Part shown: positions 45,516-57,899 of the stretch, piece by piece
How positions within the stretch are numbered: position 1 is the first letter of the stretch
Layout: every line of letters starts with the position of its first letter
Source of the DNA: Cinnamomum chago
Lineage: Eukaryota; Streptophyta; Magnoliopsida; Laurales; Lauraceae
DNA: 64,000 nt
Assembly (NCBI GenBank): GCA_038049695.1
Contig: CP142451.1
Coordinates: 71,626,001 to 71,690,000 of the forward strand
Direction: 5' to 3'
Position numbers and translations under genes: made by a program
The notes under the pieces: model-generated
The model's input: the letters and a program-made list of their open reading frames with translations, nothing else
The model's database searches: none
What the model was told of the DNA's origin: nothing

Positions 45516-48500
45516 TGTCGCGACCCTGGACCGGGCCCCCGAAGAAACTGATCCGGAGTCGGGACATTATTAGTGGTGATGATGATGATGATCCACATCA
45601 CATCTGTTTAAATGGTAACATACACTTATTTAATTTCCCACAGGTGTCCGTGGTGAGGATATCACAACCATAAATGAACATTCCTATTAAGTGCGGAAGC
45701 ATGTAGCAAATCAAATAGTCAAACTATCTCTAATCATCGAAGCATTAACATCAAGTATTATAAACTGTATCAGAATGAGCAACGTTCTATAGCATGTTTC
45801 CCAAAAGTAGTTAAAGTTTAAACAACAGATCATTTAGTTACAATCCCCAAAATTAGAGGCCAACAAAGGCCAATATAAACAAAACGGTAATCCATAAGAA
45901 TGGTTAAATAGATCCCCTCAAAATGTTACGCCTCTCTTAGCAACCCGATGTCTACATGACATCGTCGGCACGCCACTCGACTAGAGGTTGCGGCTCACCT
46001 ACCGCCTCCTCCGGCTCCTCCTCAAGGTAGCCGGTAACGAGACCTGAGTGCCAAAGCAAATGGGTCAGACTCGACGGTCTGGCAAGAGAGTGAAAGATAT
46101 AACAACATATAATAAAGGAAATATCTTGAAAAGCATAGAAATCTGTTTAAACAAGAACTCTCATAAAGTAGATAAATCATTTGCTAGAAAACAAGTAAAC
46201 AAGATAAAATACATAAGGTATCCAAGGAATCGGGAACTAACAAGATGACAATCACATAAAACTAAGTCCTCTGTCACTAAAGTGACAACAGTATAACGGG
46301 ACGTTGATCTCAGTCACACAAGGTGAGGAGATTCAACGCAAATCATATATACAATATAAATATACGGGACGGGACCACGGTAGCGAACCGGTTATCAGGA
46401 CGGGACCACGGTAATAGACCGGGTATCGGGATCCAAACTGCAGCTGGCAGGACGGGAAAGGGATCTCCAAGTCGGTGGATCAAACCGACAAGGTATCCAA
46501 GCTTAGTGATGCAGACTCATAGGTTAAACAACAAATCGAGACATATGCAAAATACATCAAGTCCAAGTAAATAAATGAACGGGGCAAGAATACTCAAATG
46601 CATAACTTTCATTTCATGTCGGGCAATACTCTTCGGGACAAGTCCATGTTACTAGTGTAACTATCATGCCTTCGGGAAAACAAATCATATAATATAAATC
46701 TTGGAATGAAGTGAAACAATGAACTATAACAATTTCGGGTAAAATACTGGTTTCAAGATCTATTTAGTGTATAGGGGTCCCGTATGTCGATTATAAATAA
46801 GGACTTGGTACTCCTCGAGTTAGAAGACATTCCGGGCTCCTTATGCACCTTGAAGTTTCAAAACTTCAAATGAAATCTTTGTGATATGGTTTCTTTCCAC
46901 GAATGGCCTCATACATTGTTTAGCAAATCTCCTTGCCATCGAGGGGTTCCCAGAGAATAGACCCAAACATTGAAATAGTTAAACATCGTCCGAAACATAG
47001 CCTTGCCCAACGGGGCCCCTCGTTCGAGCGGACTGGAGAGTTCGCTCGAGCGAGTCGCTCTCTGGAATGGCTGTCTGGGTGGGTTCGCTCGAGCGAAGTT
47101 GAGGTCGCTCGAACAAACTCATTGGGTCGAGCGAATATTTAAATGCGTTCGAACAAACAACTCTCTGGAATGAGTTCTGGGATGTCCGCTCGAGCGACCA
47201 AGAGTGCGCTCGAGCGACCCAGCTACTGGAATGCTCCGAACCCTTTTCTGGACAGGTCGCTCGAGCGAAGTGTCATGGTCGCTCGAGCGAACTGTCTAGA
47301 AACTGATTCCAGACCAGTTCAGGTCGCTCGAGCAAAGTGTCATGGTCGCTCGAGCGAACTGTCCAGAAACTGATTCCGGACCAGTTCAGCTCCACTCTAT
47401 CTCTTCCTTCTACCATCCTTTTTCAGCCACTTTTATGCATCAAATGAGGAGTCTAATACTTCATTCAAACTACTACAAATCCTTCATCACATCCCTCTCA
47501 TTCTCCTCCATCAATGTCACATTCAATATAAAGAGGGGAAGAAAGAAGGGAACCATTTCACATAAGATGCATTTGAAACAACACAAGAAGAATTTAAAAG
47601 CTATGCCCCAACACATCTTTAAAATCATAAATGCACCAACAAGGCTCTTCATGAGCATTTATTTCAAAGCAAGACAATAAATAGGCATGAGTGAAAATTA
47701 ATAAAACCAACCATATTTCTCATAAAAACATTAAAAGCTCTTAAATGATCATATCATCCACTTGCCTTAGGTCCAAGCTAGCCAAACAATCAAGCCTCTA
47801 ATCACTTCTTAAGCTCACTTCCAAGCTACAATAAAAAATCCCCAAAACAAACCCTAAAATGGGTCAAACAAAGAATGAAAAGGATAGAACTTTCAATAAT
47901 GCAAATGGAGCTTATCAAGAGCTAGAGGAACACTAATCTAGGAGATGGGGAGGGTTACTTACTTGGATGACCTTCAAATGAAGAGGGCTAGCTCAAGGGA
48001 GGTCTCAAGGTCGTAAGATTTCTCCACAAATGATATCAAGATGAAGCTTGTAAGATGAGGAAGAAGATGGTGATTTCCATTTCAAGTTTGGTGCAAGATT
48101 AGTGTGGTTTGGAGATGGAGAAGCAAGAAGAAGAAGAAGAAGAGTTGCAAGGAAACCCTAAACTCTCCTCTTGTGCTGGAACATGAAGAAGGAATGGAAT
48201 GAAGAGTGGCTTCCCTATGTTAACAATGAGTTGGGTCCCACTACTAAGGCACTAGTTGGGCTGGAATCATCTCTTTCGGGATCTCGGGTGAATTCGACGA
48301 AGAAGGAAGAAATGATCGTCGAAATATCTAGTTTCCAAAAACTGTATGTTTCGCAGGTTTCGGGAATATCAAGTTTTGGGGTACAAATTTTTGTGTGCAA
48401 TGACTGTTTTGCCCTCAAGGCTATGAAATCGGGTTTCGGAATCTCAAACGAGGACGGGATCAACGTGAAAGTTGTATGGAATAACAATACCAATAAAACG

Positions 48501-48726
48501 GGATTAAAACCATGAATGCAAAAATCTCCGATGAATCCTCGAGCACATGCCATGCCATAAAAAGGAAAACCCCAAAGGGTCCCACTAATCACAAGATAGC
48601 CAAAACTCCCCAAAACTATATCAAAAGCTATTCCAAACCCAACTTAGCCAAAATCACTAATCAAGCTTAGAACTAACACGCAACTTAATTAGTACTAATC
48701 GGGTTCACTCGGGTCGGGGTCTTACA
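45516..48726 (-). repeat. Gypsy 5' LTR
   Basis: 3211 bp with the same termini as the 3' LTR and the conserved U5 block at 45637-45665. The longer palindromic array accounts for most of the length difference. Confidence 0.92.
47020..47359. repeat. Palindromic array, TCGCTCGAGCGA type, gypsy 5' LTR
   Basis: About eleven palindromes. A unit of about 63 bp (from GGTCGCTCGAGC through CCAGTTCAG) is present twice in a row near 47254-47390, a fresh duplication absent from the 3' LTR. Confidence 0.9.
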
Positions 48727-48731
48727 ATCTT
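48727..48731. repeat. TSD ATCTT, right copy (gypsy element)
   Basis: Partner of 34662-34666. Confidence 0.9.
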
Positions 48732-50335
48732 TAAACTAATTAACTAAAGGAGGGCATTCTAGTTAGATTACCCAAACCCAAGCTTATATAACTAAACCAA
48801 GCCCCCTTTATAACGATATCTATTTCCCTCTCATTTCTCTTTTCTTCCCTCTCTTCTTCTTCCATTCCTTGTAGATCATCTCCATCAGCTGACTATTTCT
48901 CTTTCAAACAAGGTGAATTTCCTTCCCTTAGCTTTCATTCCTTGTAGATTCATTTATTCTTATAGAATTTCTCTTACTTTTTCATTTTCTCCATGGCAAT
49001 TGGGTGTAGGAGTCTTAGATCTCTATAGATCTGAGAATTGGTGGGCTGTTGTGAGAGTTAGAGACCTTAGAGCTTGGATTTGAGGAATTGGAGCTTGGAT
49101 CTTGAAGATCAAGCAAAGGAGACCCTCAATTGAACCAAACGTAAGTCCAATATACCCATTTAGCATAGAATGCTTGTTCTTCCCTTTGAATTATGTGAAT
49201 TCTCATTCTCTTGATAAATTGATGTTTCTATCTATCTTTTAGGCCTTGGTTGTATGGTTTGATGGCCATTGATGGATGTGATCTCCCATTTGGAAGATAA
49301 ATGGCCCATGGATGATGAGATTGTGATGGATAAAGGGATTTTTTTATGTTTGGAAATGAATTTTGTGATGAATGGGAACGAGATTGATGGATTTTGGTTG
49401 AGAATTGGATGAAGGAGATGAATGGCAGAAGTCTGGAATTTCTAGAATTTGTGTGTACTAGGTTGGTTGAGCCCAGGGATGTTGACTAGGGACACCGCAT
49501 GCTCCATTGTATCTGAGAGATGGCCTGTAGACTCTATATCACGATTTCAATGGAGTCGGTCGACCAAGCGCACTGTACAACTGAGAATGATTGATAGACC
49601 AATCCACAGGTATCTCTGTGTAGCAGGTCGACTTGGCACACAACCAACTGAGACAGACCTATCAGTCAGATCCCTGACTCCCTAGTGCACTCAGTTGACC
49701 GACTTGGACCCATGTGGCTACACAAAGTAGGGTCTAGGGTTTTGAAATGAAAACTGACTCAATCCTTAAAGGTGGTGTTAGATGCCCTGTAACTTTAGAG
49801 CACCAAATACACTTCTTTTGGCGTGTATGACTTCTTTTAATGATTGAATTGGGTGAACTGAGACCATGGACCTGAAAAGGGGCATAGACTTAGGTTGGAC
49901 CATTGTGACCTTATTCCTTTGATTGGTATTGATGTTATATGATTAGATGCTCTTTTATTACTATAAACTACTGTCCTTAATATCATTGTTGCACCTAAGT
50001 AATAAATGGAAAATGGAGGACCTTGACGTAGGGTGTCTTAGAGTGACCTTGTCTATGTATGGAGAATACTTGACCTGTGTATGTGGTTAGGCGGGTTATT
50101 CTATAGACTAATGGATGGATAACTGAGATGACCACGGAGTAGAGGGATGGACTACAGGCATTAGGGACCCGTTTATGAATGAATAATGAAATGAGCCTAT
50201 ATGGCTCATTGTAATGACAATGGATGTGGAAAGGAACATGGAAACAAACTATGGGCATGATGATGGACAATATGGTATGCATGATGAGGATATGGACTGG
50301 AGTGTTACACTGGACCTTGAATGGACATGTGATTA
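48732..50335 (+). mobile_element. Older LTR-like repeat D, middle part
   Basis: It has a TATA-like TATATAA at 48785-48791 followed by a pyrimidine-rich stretch (48820-48880), as in the other gypsy-type LTRs, and a degraded palindromic cluster further on. No conserved protein motif is present. Its end is not identified; assignment rests on layout only. Confidence 0.4.
49555..49705. repeat. Degraded palindromic cluster, GTCGAC / GTTGAC type, in repeat D
   Basis: GTCGGTCGACC, AGGTCGACTTGG and CAGTTGACCGACT are the clearest survivors; the others have lost their CpGs. Confidence 0.5.
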
Positions 50336-50340
50336 CCATG

Positions 50341-50657
50341 TGTCACGACCTCGGACCGGGTCTATCGAACTAATCTTGGAACGGGACTAATTGGTGAGAT
50401 GTTAGGTGATGAGTATAAGGTGTGCACATTTATTTAATTTCTCACAGGTGTCCGCGGTGAGGATATCACAACCATATATGAACATTTCTTTTAAGTGCGG
50501 AAGCGTGTAGCAAATCAATTATTCAAGCCATCTCTAGTCATAAAGACATTAACACAAGTATAAATACTGTATCAGAATGAGCAATGATCATTAGCATGTT
50601 TCCCAAAAGTAAGTTAAAGTTTATGCAAAAGATCATTTAATTACATTCCCAAAAATG
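50341..50657. repeat. 317-bp tandem duplication, copy 1 of LTR-A3 end
   Basis: 50341-50657 repeats as 50658-50973 with few differences (CACGACCTCGG against CGCGACCCCGG, TCTTGG against TCCTGG). The break is at CCCAAAAAT. The LTR terminus and conserved U5 block therefore occur twice. Confidence 0.88.
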
Positions 50658-52149
50658 TGTCGCGACCCCGGACCGGGTCTATCGAACTAATCCTGGAACG
50701 GGACTAATTGGTGAGATGTTAGGTAATGAGTATAAGGTGTGCACATTTATTTAATTTCTCACAGGTGTCCGCAGTGAGGATATCACAACCATATATGAAC
50801 ATTTCTTTTAAGTGCGGAAGCGTGTAGCAAATCAAGTATTCAAGCCATCTCTAGTCATAAAGACATTAACACAAGTATAAATACTGTATCAGAATGAGCA
50901 ATGATCATTAGCATGTTTCCCAAAAGTAAGTTAAAGTTTATGCAAAAGATCATTTAATTACATTCCCAAAAATAGAGGCCAACAAAGGCCAATGCAAACA
51001 AAATACCAATCCCCAAAAGAATGGTTAAACGTTCCCAAAATATAATGTCTCTCATAGCAATTGAATGTCTACATGACATCATCAGCACGCCACTCAACTA
51101 GGCGTTGTTGTTCACCGACCGCATCCTCAAACTCCGCCTTGGGATAAACAATGTCTGGACCTGAGTACCAAAGAGTGGGTCAAACACAACAGTTTGGCAA
51201 ATGGGTGAAAAGACATAACAAATACATTTACCTTTAAAAGCATTTAGACCTGTTCGATCAATAATTTTCATAAAAGAAACGAATCATTTATTGAAACCAT
51301 AAATATAGTATAAAACATGTATGGGTATCCAAGGAAATCGGGAAACAAGCAAGATGGCAACCACACAAAGCTAAGTCCTCTATCACCTAAGTGACAGAGC
51401 AAGATCAAGGCGCTGACCTCAGTCACCATAGTGAGGAGGTACAACAAAATATACATATACATATACATATAATATACTATACATGACCATGGTAGCGAGC
51501 CGGACATCGGGAACCATAGTAGCAGTCTGCGACATCAGGACAAGACCACGGTAATAACCGGATAGCGAGATCCAAACTGCAGCTGGCGGGACAAGAGGGG
51601 GATCTTTAAGTCGGTGGATCAAACCAATGAGGTTATCCAAGCTTAGTGGTGCCGACTCATAGGTCAAATAACCAATCGAGCCATGTGTAAATAAATCAAG
51701 TACAAGTAAATAAACGGGCAGGACAGGGGTGCTCAAAGGTACAACTGTCATTTGATATGGTGCAATGCACTTGAAGACAAATAACTATTTCAAGTGTAAT
51801 TTCGATGCTTTCGGGAAAACAAGGCATATAGTATAAATCTTGGGATCAGTAAAGTACAATAAACAATCGGAGTTTCGGGTTCAAGATTGCTCAAAGTGAA
51901 TAGGGATGTTGTATCTCTAAATAGATAAAGGCTTGGTACTCATTGAGTTTGGGAACATCCCGGGGTCCTTATACACTTCGGATTTTTCAAGACTTTAAAC
52001 GAAATCTAGGTGATGTGGTTTTCTTCACGAATGGATGTTTAAACATAGGAACGGTTCTTCTCATTGCAATAGGGCTCTCAACAGACCTTTCTCAAACATT
52101 TAGACATTTCATTAGTGCTCCCAAAACAGTCCCAGGTGAACAGTACCCA

Positions 52150-52432
52150 TCGCTCGAGTGGACTATGGGTTCGCTCGAGCGGTGAGCTCTCTGGAATGGT
52201 TGTCTGGGTGGGTTCGCTTGAGCGAAGTTGAGGTCGCACGAGCGAACTCATCCAGTAGGTGGTTGGCTCGAGCGAAGATTCAGTTCACTCGAACTAACCA
52301 CTCTCTGGAACGAGTTCTGGGAGGGTTCGTTTGAGCGGTAAAGGGTTCGCTCGAGCGAACTGTCCTCTGGAAAGACTCGAACCCTTTTCTGGACACTTTG
52401 CTCGAGCGAAGTGTCATGTTCGCTCAAGCGAA
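52150..52432. repeat. Palindromic array, TCGCTCGAGCGA type, in LTR-A3
   Basis: About nine palindromes with CTCTGGAA and CCAGAAACTG spacers, in the same order as LTR-A1. Several have lost the central CpG. Confidence 0.88.
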
Positions 52433-53260
52433 TTGTCCAGAAACTGATTCTGGGACAATTCTCCTCTCTTTCTTTTCCTTTTACAATCCCTTTTAGGTCC
52501 TTTGTATACACTAAGAGAGGGGTTCAAAACTTCGTCCAAATCAACATCAATTTTCCAACAACATCCATTCTAACCTCCTCCAACATATCACATCCAAAAA
52601 TAAGGAAAAAAGGGAAGGAGATCACTACACACAAGAGTACATTCGAGATAAAACAAGAGAAAATTAAATGCTATGAACCAATACATCTCTATGGCAATAA
52701 ATGCACTATCAAGGCTCTTCATGAGCATTCATTTCAAGTCAAAGTAAAAAATAAGCATGTATGGAAAAACAATGAAATCAACCACATTTCTTATAAAACC
52801 ATTGAAAGCTCATAAAATCAAATCATCCACTAGCCTTAGGTCTCTAAGAAGCAAATGAAGCTCTAATCATCTCTCCAAGCTATGAATCAAAATCCCCAAA
52901 AACAAACCCTAAATGGGTCAAAACAAGAAATAGAAAGGGAAACCTTACAATAATGAAAATGGAACCTCTTTAAGGTCAAAGAAACACAAATGTAAGATAT
53001 GGGGAAGGTTGCTTACTTGTAGGTTCTCCAAATGGATAAGGTGAGCTCAAAGAGAGTCTTGGAATGGGAGGTCTTCTACAAAAATGGTATCAATGGAGAG
53101 CTACGGTGGTGAGGAAGAAGATGATGATCTGTACCTCATAATTTGTGCAAGATTGGTGGTGGATTTGGTGATGGAAAGCAAGAGCAAAAGAGAAAAGGGG
53201 AAAACCCTAGTTTGAGATTGGAGTTGAGCTAGAAAAGGGAAAAGGAAGGAGAGAGTTCTC

Positions 53261-53268
53261 TTTTTATA
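53261..53268 (-). promoter_or_regulatory. TATA box of LTR-A3
   Basis: TATAAAAA on the minus strand, 505 bp from the U3 start. Confidence 0.65.
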
Positions 53269-53778
53269 GAAAAGTGGAGTTGGGTCCCACCACTAGAATC
53301 CTTCATGGGCTAAAATCATGTTTATCAGGATCTCGAATGAATTCGACGAAAAATGAAGAAATGATCGTCGAAATATCTAGTTTCTAAAAAGTATATGTTT
53401 CGCGGGTTTCAGGGATACCAAAATTTGGGTATAGATTTAGTGTAAAAAGACTGTTTTGCCCTCAAGGCTAGGAAATCGGGTTTCGGGATCTCGGACGGGA
53501 ACGGGATCAACATAAAAGTTGTAGGCATTAACAAGATAAAAAAAACAGGATTAAAACAATAAATACAGGAATCTCCGATAAATCCCCTAGTAAACGCAAA
53601 GTCATATAAGGAACCCCCAAAGGGCCCCACTAATTACTAAAGCACTCAAAACTTCCCAAAACTATATCAAAAGTTATTCCAAACCCAATTTAGTCAATGA
53701 CTACTAATCACGCTTAAGACTAACACACGACTTAATTAGCACTAATTGGGTTCACTCGGGTCGGGGTCTTACACCTTG

Positions 53779-54286
53779 CTTACGCGAGGGTAGCTTAGCT
53801 AGACACCAACTTGATTTCATGGTTCCTTGATTCAGTATAAAACATTCACTCGGTTGATATGAGTTTAGCCTTGGCACTATCAACCCTAGTAAAAGATAAT
53901 TATATAGTGAGGCCATCATGATGAGGCAGATAGAGATGGACGTATTCCACCGGGGAGTCATATGACATTACACGATACCAATATACGGTCGGCAAACTCC
54001 GGCAATTTATATTCTGACCGAGCTATGATCCCGTGCTTTTTCCCGCAATAACTCTAAGGTAGTATGGGAGGGCATCATCATAATATCCCGCGGTGCCAGT
54101 CTATGTGGATGTGCCATATTGAATAGATGGTTGTATAACATGTTTACTTTATGTTAATCCTCATTGATATATATATATATATATATTGCGCCCGATTACC
54201 TAGCGTTGTACCTTTGTTACTCCATTAATCATATTACTGTCATTATTTCCTTTTGATAGATCCATCATATGTTATCTGTATACTGC
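53779..54286 (+). mobile_element. Unassigned repeat sequence, possibly the end of repeat D
   Basis: Interrupted by LTR-A3 from 48732-50335. It includes an (AT)n run. No frame or motif is recognised. Confidence 0.3.
54166..54186. repeat. (AT)n microsatellite
   Basis: About 20 bp of alternating AT. Confidence 0.9.
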
Positions 54287-54563
54287 TGTGAGACCCCGAC
54301 CCCTAATTTTCGGGATTATTGTTGATTTATTTGTGGATTAGTTTTCTAAGTGGGATTAGTGGTTGTTTAGCCGAGTTTGTAAGTTAGAATGACTTTTCAT
54401 TAACTTTGGTAAGTTTTGAGAACCAGTGAATCTAGTTAGTAACCATAGGGTCCTTTTTTTTTGCGTGGTCAGCATGGGGAGGTTCTTTTTTATTCTTAAA
54501 AGTTCCCATTTTAGCTTCGTTTGACTAATATCGTCATTTCCTATAACTTTCGTGTTCACTCCA
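54287..54563 (+). mobile_element. Old gypsy-type LTR (A'), U3 start
   Basis: It begins TGTGAGACCCCGACCCC, the reverse complement of the usual right terminus. It is interrupted at 54563 by a younger LTR and resumes at 57652. Confidence 0.7.
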
Positions 54564-55066
54564 TGTACGACACCATCCCGAGTGACCTCGATTAATACTA
54601 ATTATGTCATATTTTAGTTCTAAGTGTGATTAGTGAGTTTTGACTAAGTTGGGATTAGAATAGCTCTTTTATAGTTTTGGAAATTTTGAGTGCCTTTGTG
54701 ACTAGTGGGGCCATTTGGGGGTTCCTTTTATGACTTTGCGTTTACTTGAGAGTTTATCTAAGATTCTTGTGTTTATTGTTTTAATCCCGTTTTTCTTATC
54801 TCATTAATCCCTACAACTTTTATGTTGATCCCGTCCAAGTCTGGAATCCCGAAACCCGACTTTCCTAGCTTTGAGGGCAAAATAGTCTTTTCACACTAAA
54901 TCTGTACCCAAAATTTGATATCACCGAAACCCGCGAAACATATACATTTTGGAAACTAGATATTTCGGCAATCGTTTTTCTCTTCTTCGTCGAATTCATC
55001 CGAAGTCCCGAAAACCATGACTTCAACACCACAAGAATTCTAGTGGTGGAGCCCATCTCACTTGCT

Positions 55067-55074
55067 TATATAAG
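55067..55074 (+). promoter_or_regulatory. TATA box of LTR-A4
   Basis: TATATAAG, 503 bp after the U3 start and followed by a C/T-rich stretch. Confidence 0.65.
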
Positions 55075-55924
55075 GATAACCCTCCTTCTTCATCTCCTAT
55101 TTCTAGCTCAAGCTTCAACCATCAACTAGGGTTTTTCTCTTTTCTCTTCTTCTTCTTGCTTTTCCATCCCATTACCTCTATCAACCTTGCATCACTTGAA
55201 GATTGGATGTCATCATCTTCTTCACCATCTTAGAAGCTTTCCATTGATACCATTTTTGGAGAAAACCTCACATTCCAAGACCCTCTTTGATCTAGCCTTA
55301 TCCATTTGAAGAACTTCCAAGTAAGAAATCCCTCCCATCTCTTTTATATGTGTCTTTCTAGCCTAAGAGAAGCTTCCTTTTCATTATCGAAAACTTTCCT
55401 TTCTTGTTTTTGTTTTAACCTATTTAGGGTTTGTATTTTGGGGGTTTCTGTTTGTGCTTGTAGGTTATCTTGAGAGAGCTTAACTCGTTGCTTGATTTCT
55501 TGTTTAGAGACCCTAAGGCAAGTGGATGATTGATATTAGGAGCTTTCAATGGTTTTCATGAGAAATGTGATGGATTTGGTTATTTTTATTCATGTTTATT
55601 CAACTTGCATTGATTGTGAAATAAATGCTCATGAAAGAATTTTCTTAGCTCATTTATTGTCATGGAAAAGTGTGGTTTATAGTCCTTTATTTATCTCTTG
55701 TTTATGGCTCTAATGAATGTTGGAGATTATGGATTTTCTCCGCTCTCTTGTGGTTGATTATGGTTGAGAAGAAGTTGATTGAATGTGAAGTGATTGGAGG
55801 AGAATGTAATGGATATTGTAGAAGGTTTTGAGCTCCTCATTTGATGTATACAAGGGGCTCAAGAGAAGTTGCAAAAGGATGAGAAAGAGAGGAGAAAAAT
55901 TGTCCTGGAACCAGTTTCTGGATA

Positions 55925-56185
55925 GTTCGCTCAAGCGAACTTGACAGGTCACTCGAGCGAAGTGTCCAGAAAAGGGTTCGAACCATTCCAGTGGATAGTT
56001 CGCTTGAGCGAACCCTCCCAGAACTTGTTCCAGAGAATGGTTAGCTCGAGCAAACTGAAATTTCGCTCGAGCCAACCTGAACTGAATGAGTTCGCTAGAA
56101 CGACCTCAACTTCGCTCGAGCGAGCTCACCCAGAAAACCATTCCAGAGAGCTCTCCGCTCTAGCGAACTCCAGGTCCACTCGACA
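55925..56185. repeat. Palindromic array, TTCGCTCGAGCGAA type, in LTR-A4
   Basis: About ten palindromes, many with TG/CA changes (GCTCAAGCGAA, GCTTGAGCGAA). Spacers GTTCCAGAGA and CATTCCAG are the complement of those in the minus-strand LTRs. Confidence 0.87.
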
Positions 56186-57891
56186 TTGGATACTGTTCAT
56201 CTGGGACTATTTCGGGAGCACAAATGAAATGTTTAAAAGATTGAGAGAGGTTTGTTGGGAGCCCTATTGTGCTGGGAAGACTTATTCTTATTATTTATAT
56301 CCGTTTAAGAAAGAAACCACATCACGAAGATTCATTTGAAGTTTTGAAAATCCTAAGGTGTATAAGGAGCCCAGAATGTCTCCAAACTCAAGGAGTACCA
56401 AGTCTTTACTGATTTAGACATACGGGATCCCTATTCACTTTGAACTAGTCTTGAACCCCGATACTTGTCTTGAGATTTTGAAAGTTCATTTGTATTTCAT
56501 TATTCCTGAATTTCCTATGCATTTCCGAAAATATTGAAATTGCAATTTTAGCATTTTGCTAGCCCGATATGCATTCCCGGATTGAAATGCCAGTTGTGCC
56601 TTTGAGCACCCCCGTCCCGCTTGTTTACATATTTTATACATGTTTTGATTTTGTCATTTGACCTATGAGTCGGCACCACTAAGCGTGGATAACTCTGTTG
56701 GTCTGAACTACTGACTTGGAAATCCTCCTCTTGTCCTGCCAGCTGCAGTTTGGATCCCGCTACCCGGTTATTACCGTGGTCTTGTCCCGATATCTTGAAT
56801 TGCTACCGTGGTCATGTCCCGTATAATATATATATATATGTATTTATTTATTTCGTTGAATCTCCTCACCTGTTGTGACTGAGATCAACGCCTTGATATG
56901 CTCTTGTCACTTTGGTGATAGAGGACTTAGCTTCGTGTGGTTGCTTGTTTCCCATTTCCTTGATTACCTTCACATGATTTACATTGCATACTTGTCTTTA
57001 AATAAATGATTTATCTCTTTTATGGAAATTGTTATTTAAACATGTTTAAATGCTTTTAAAGGTAATTTTTTTTATTATTATGTTGTTATATCTTTTCATC
57101 CACTTGCTGACCGTCGTGTCAGATCCATTTTTTTGGTATTTAAGTTCGGATATTGTCTACCCCGAGGCGGAGCTTGAGGAGGAGGTTGGTGAACCGTAAC
57201 GTTTAGTTGAGTGGAATGCTGATGATGTCGTTTAGACATTCAGTTGCTACGAGAGACATAACATTTTGGGAATTGTCTAACTCATTTTTTTGGGAATTTC
57301 ATTTTGTTTATATTGGCCTTTGTTGGCCTCTATTTTTGGGAATGTAATTAAATGATCTTTTCTATAAACTTTAACCAATACTTTGGGAAAGCACTAATGA
57401 TCATTATTCATTTTGATACTTGGTTTATACATGTGTTATAGTCTTGTGACTAGAGTTAAATTGCCAATTTGATTTGCTACACGCTTCCGCACTTAAACAA
57501 AAAATGTACTATGTTGTTGTGATATCCTCACCGCGGACACCTATGGGAAATTAAATATATGTGTGTATCTTATCGTCACACTACAATTCTCATCACTTCT
57601 ATTAGTCCCGATCCCGGATTAGTTCGGTGGACCTGGTCTGGGGTCGCGACACTCTGTACCCATTCGAAGCTCCGAAAACCAGTTTTTCCAACCCTGGGGG
57701 AAAAATCGGTCTTTTCACATTGAATTTGGACCCATATTTTAGATCTTAGAACCATGCCAAAATTATACATTTTGAAAACTAGATTTTTTTAGAAACATTT
57801 TTCCCTTCTACGTCGATCGTATCCAGGGCTCAGAAATTGATGTTTTAACCATTGACAACTTTTTGATGTCGTAGGGCCCACACCTACCCAT

Positions 57892-57899
57892 TATAAAAA
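57892..57899 (+). promoter_or_regulatory. TATA box of old LTR A'
   Basis: TATAAAAA, about 517 bp from the U3 start once the insertion is discounted, so the spacing is kept even in this old copy. Confidence 0.55.

Larger units (their letters stand above)
34667..48726 (-). mobile_element. Complete but inactive Ty3/gypsy chromovirus-type element
   Basis: Two LTRs of 3112 and 3211 bp, a PBS, a PPT and a 5-bp TSD delimit it. Minus-strand order is gag - protease - RT - RNase H - integrase - chromodomain-like tail. The long LTRs, tRNA-Met-type PBS and integrase tail fit the Tekay/Del group of chromoviruses; the clade call is tentative. It is disabled by at least three frameshifts, one stop codon and a 2.8-kb solo LTR insertion at 38143-40951. 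The LTRs are very similar outside the palindromic array, so insertion was fairly recent. Confidence 0.92.
50341..53773 (-). mobile_element. Solo gypsy-type LTR-A3 with duplicated U5 end
   Basis: It runs from TGTCACGACCTCGGACCGGG to GGGTCGGGGTCTTACA. CCATG (50336-50340) and CCTTG (53774-53778) form a TSD with one mismatch. It is 3433 bp because the first 317 bp are present twice. About 52579-52592 is the counterpart of the tandem-array insertion site, uninterrupted. Confidence 0.88.
54564..57651 (+). mobile_element. Solo gypsy-type LTR-A4, plus orientation
   Basis: 3088 bp from TGTACGACACCATCCCGAG to CTGGGGTCGCGACA. Its layout mirrors LTR-A1 and LTR-A3: TATA at 503 bp, palindromic array at 1.36-1.62 kb, conserved U5 block at 57519-57547. 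The flanking 5-mers CTCCA and CTCTG agree at three of five bases, so the TSD is decayed or absent. Confidence 0.82.

Noticed and set aside
53752..53961. 69-residue minus-strand frame as an RT remnant of the copia element
   Set aside because: No RT motif is recognisable, and it starts inside the LTR-A3 terminus.
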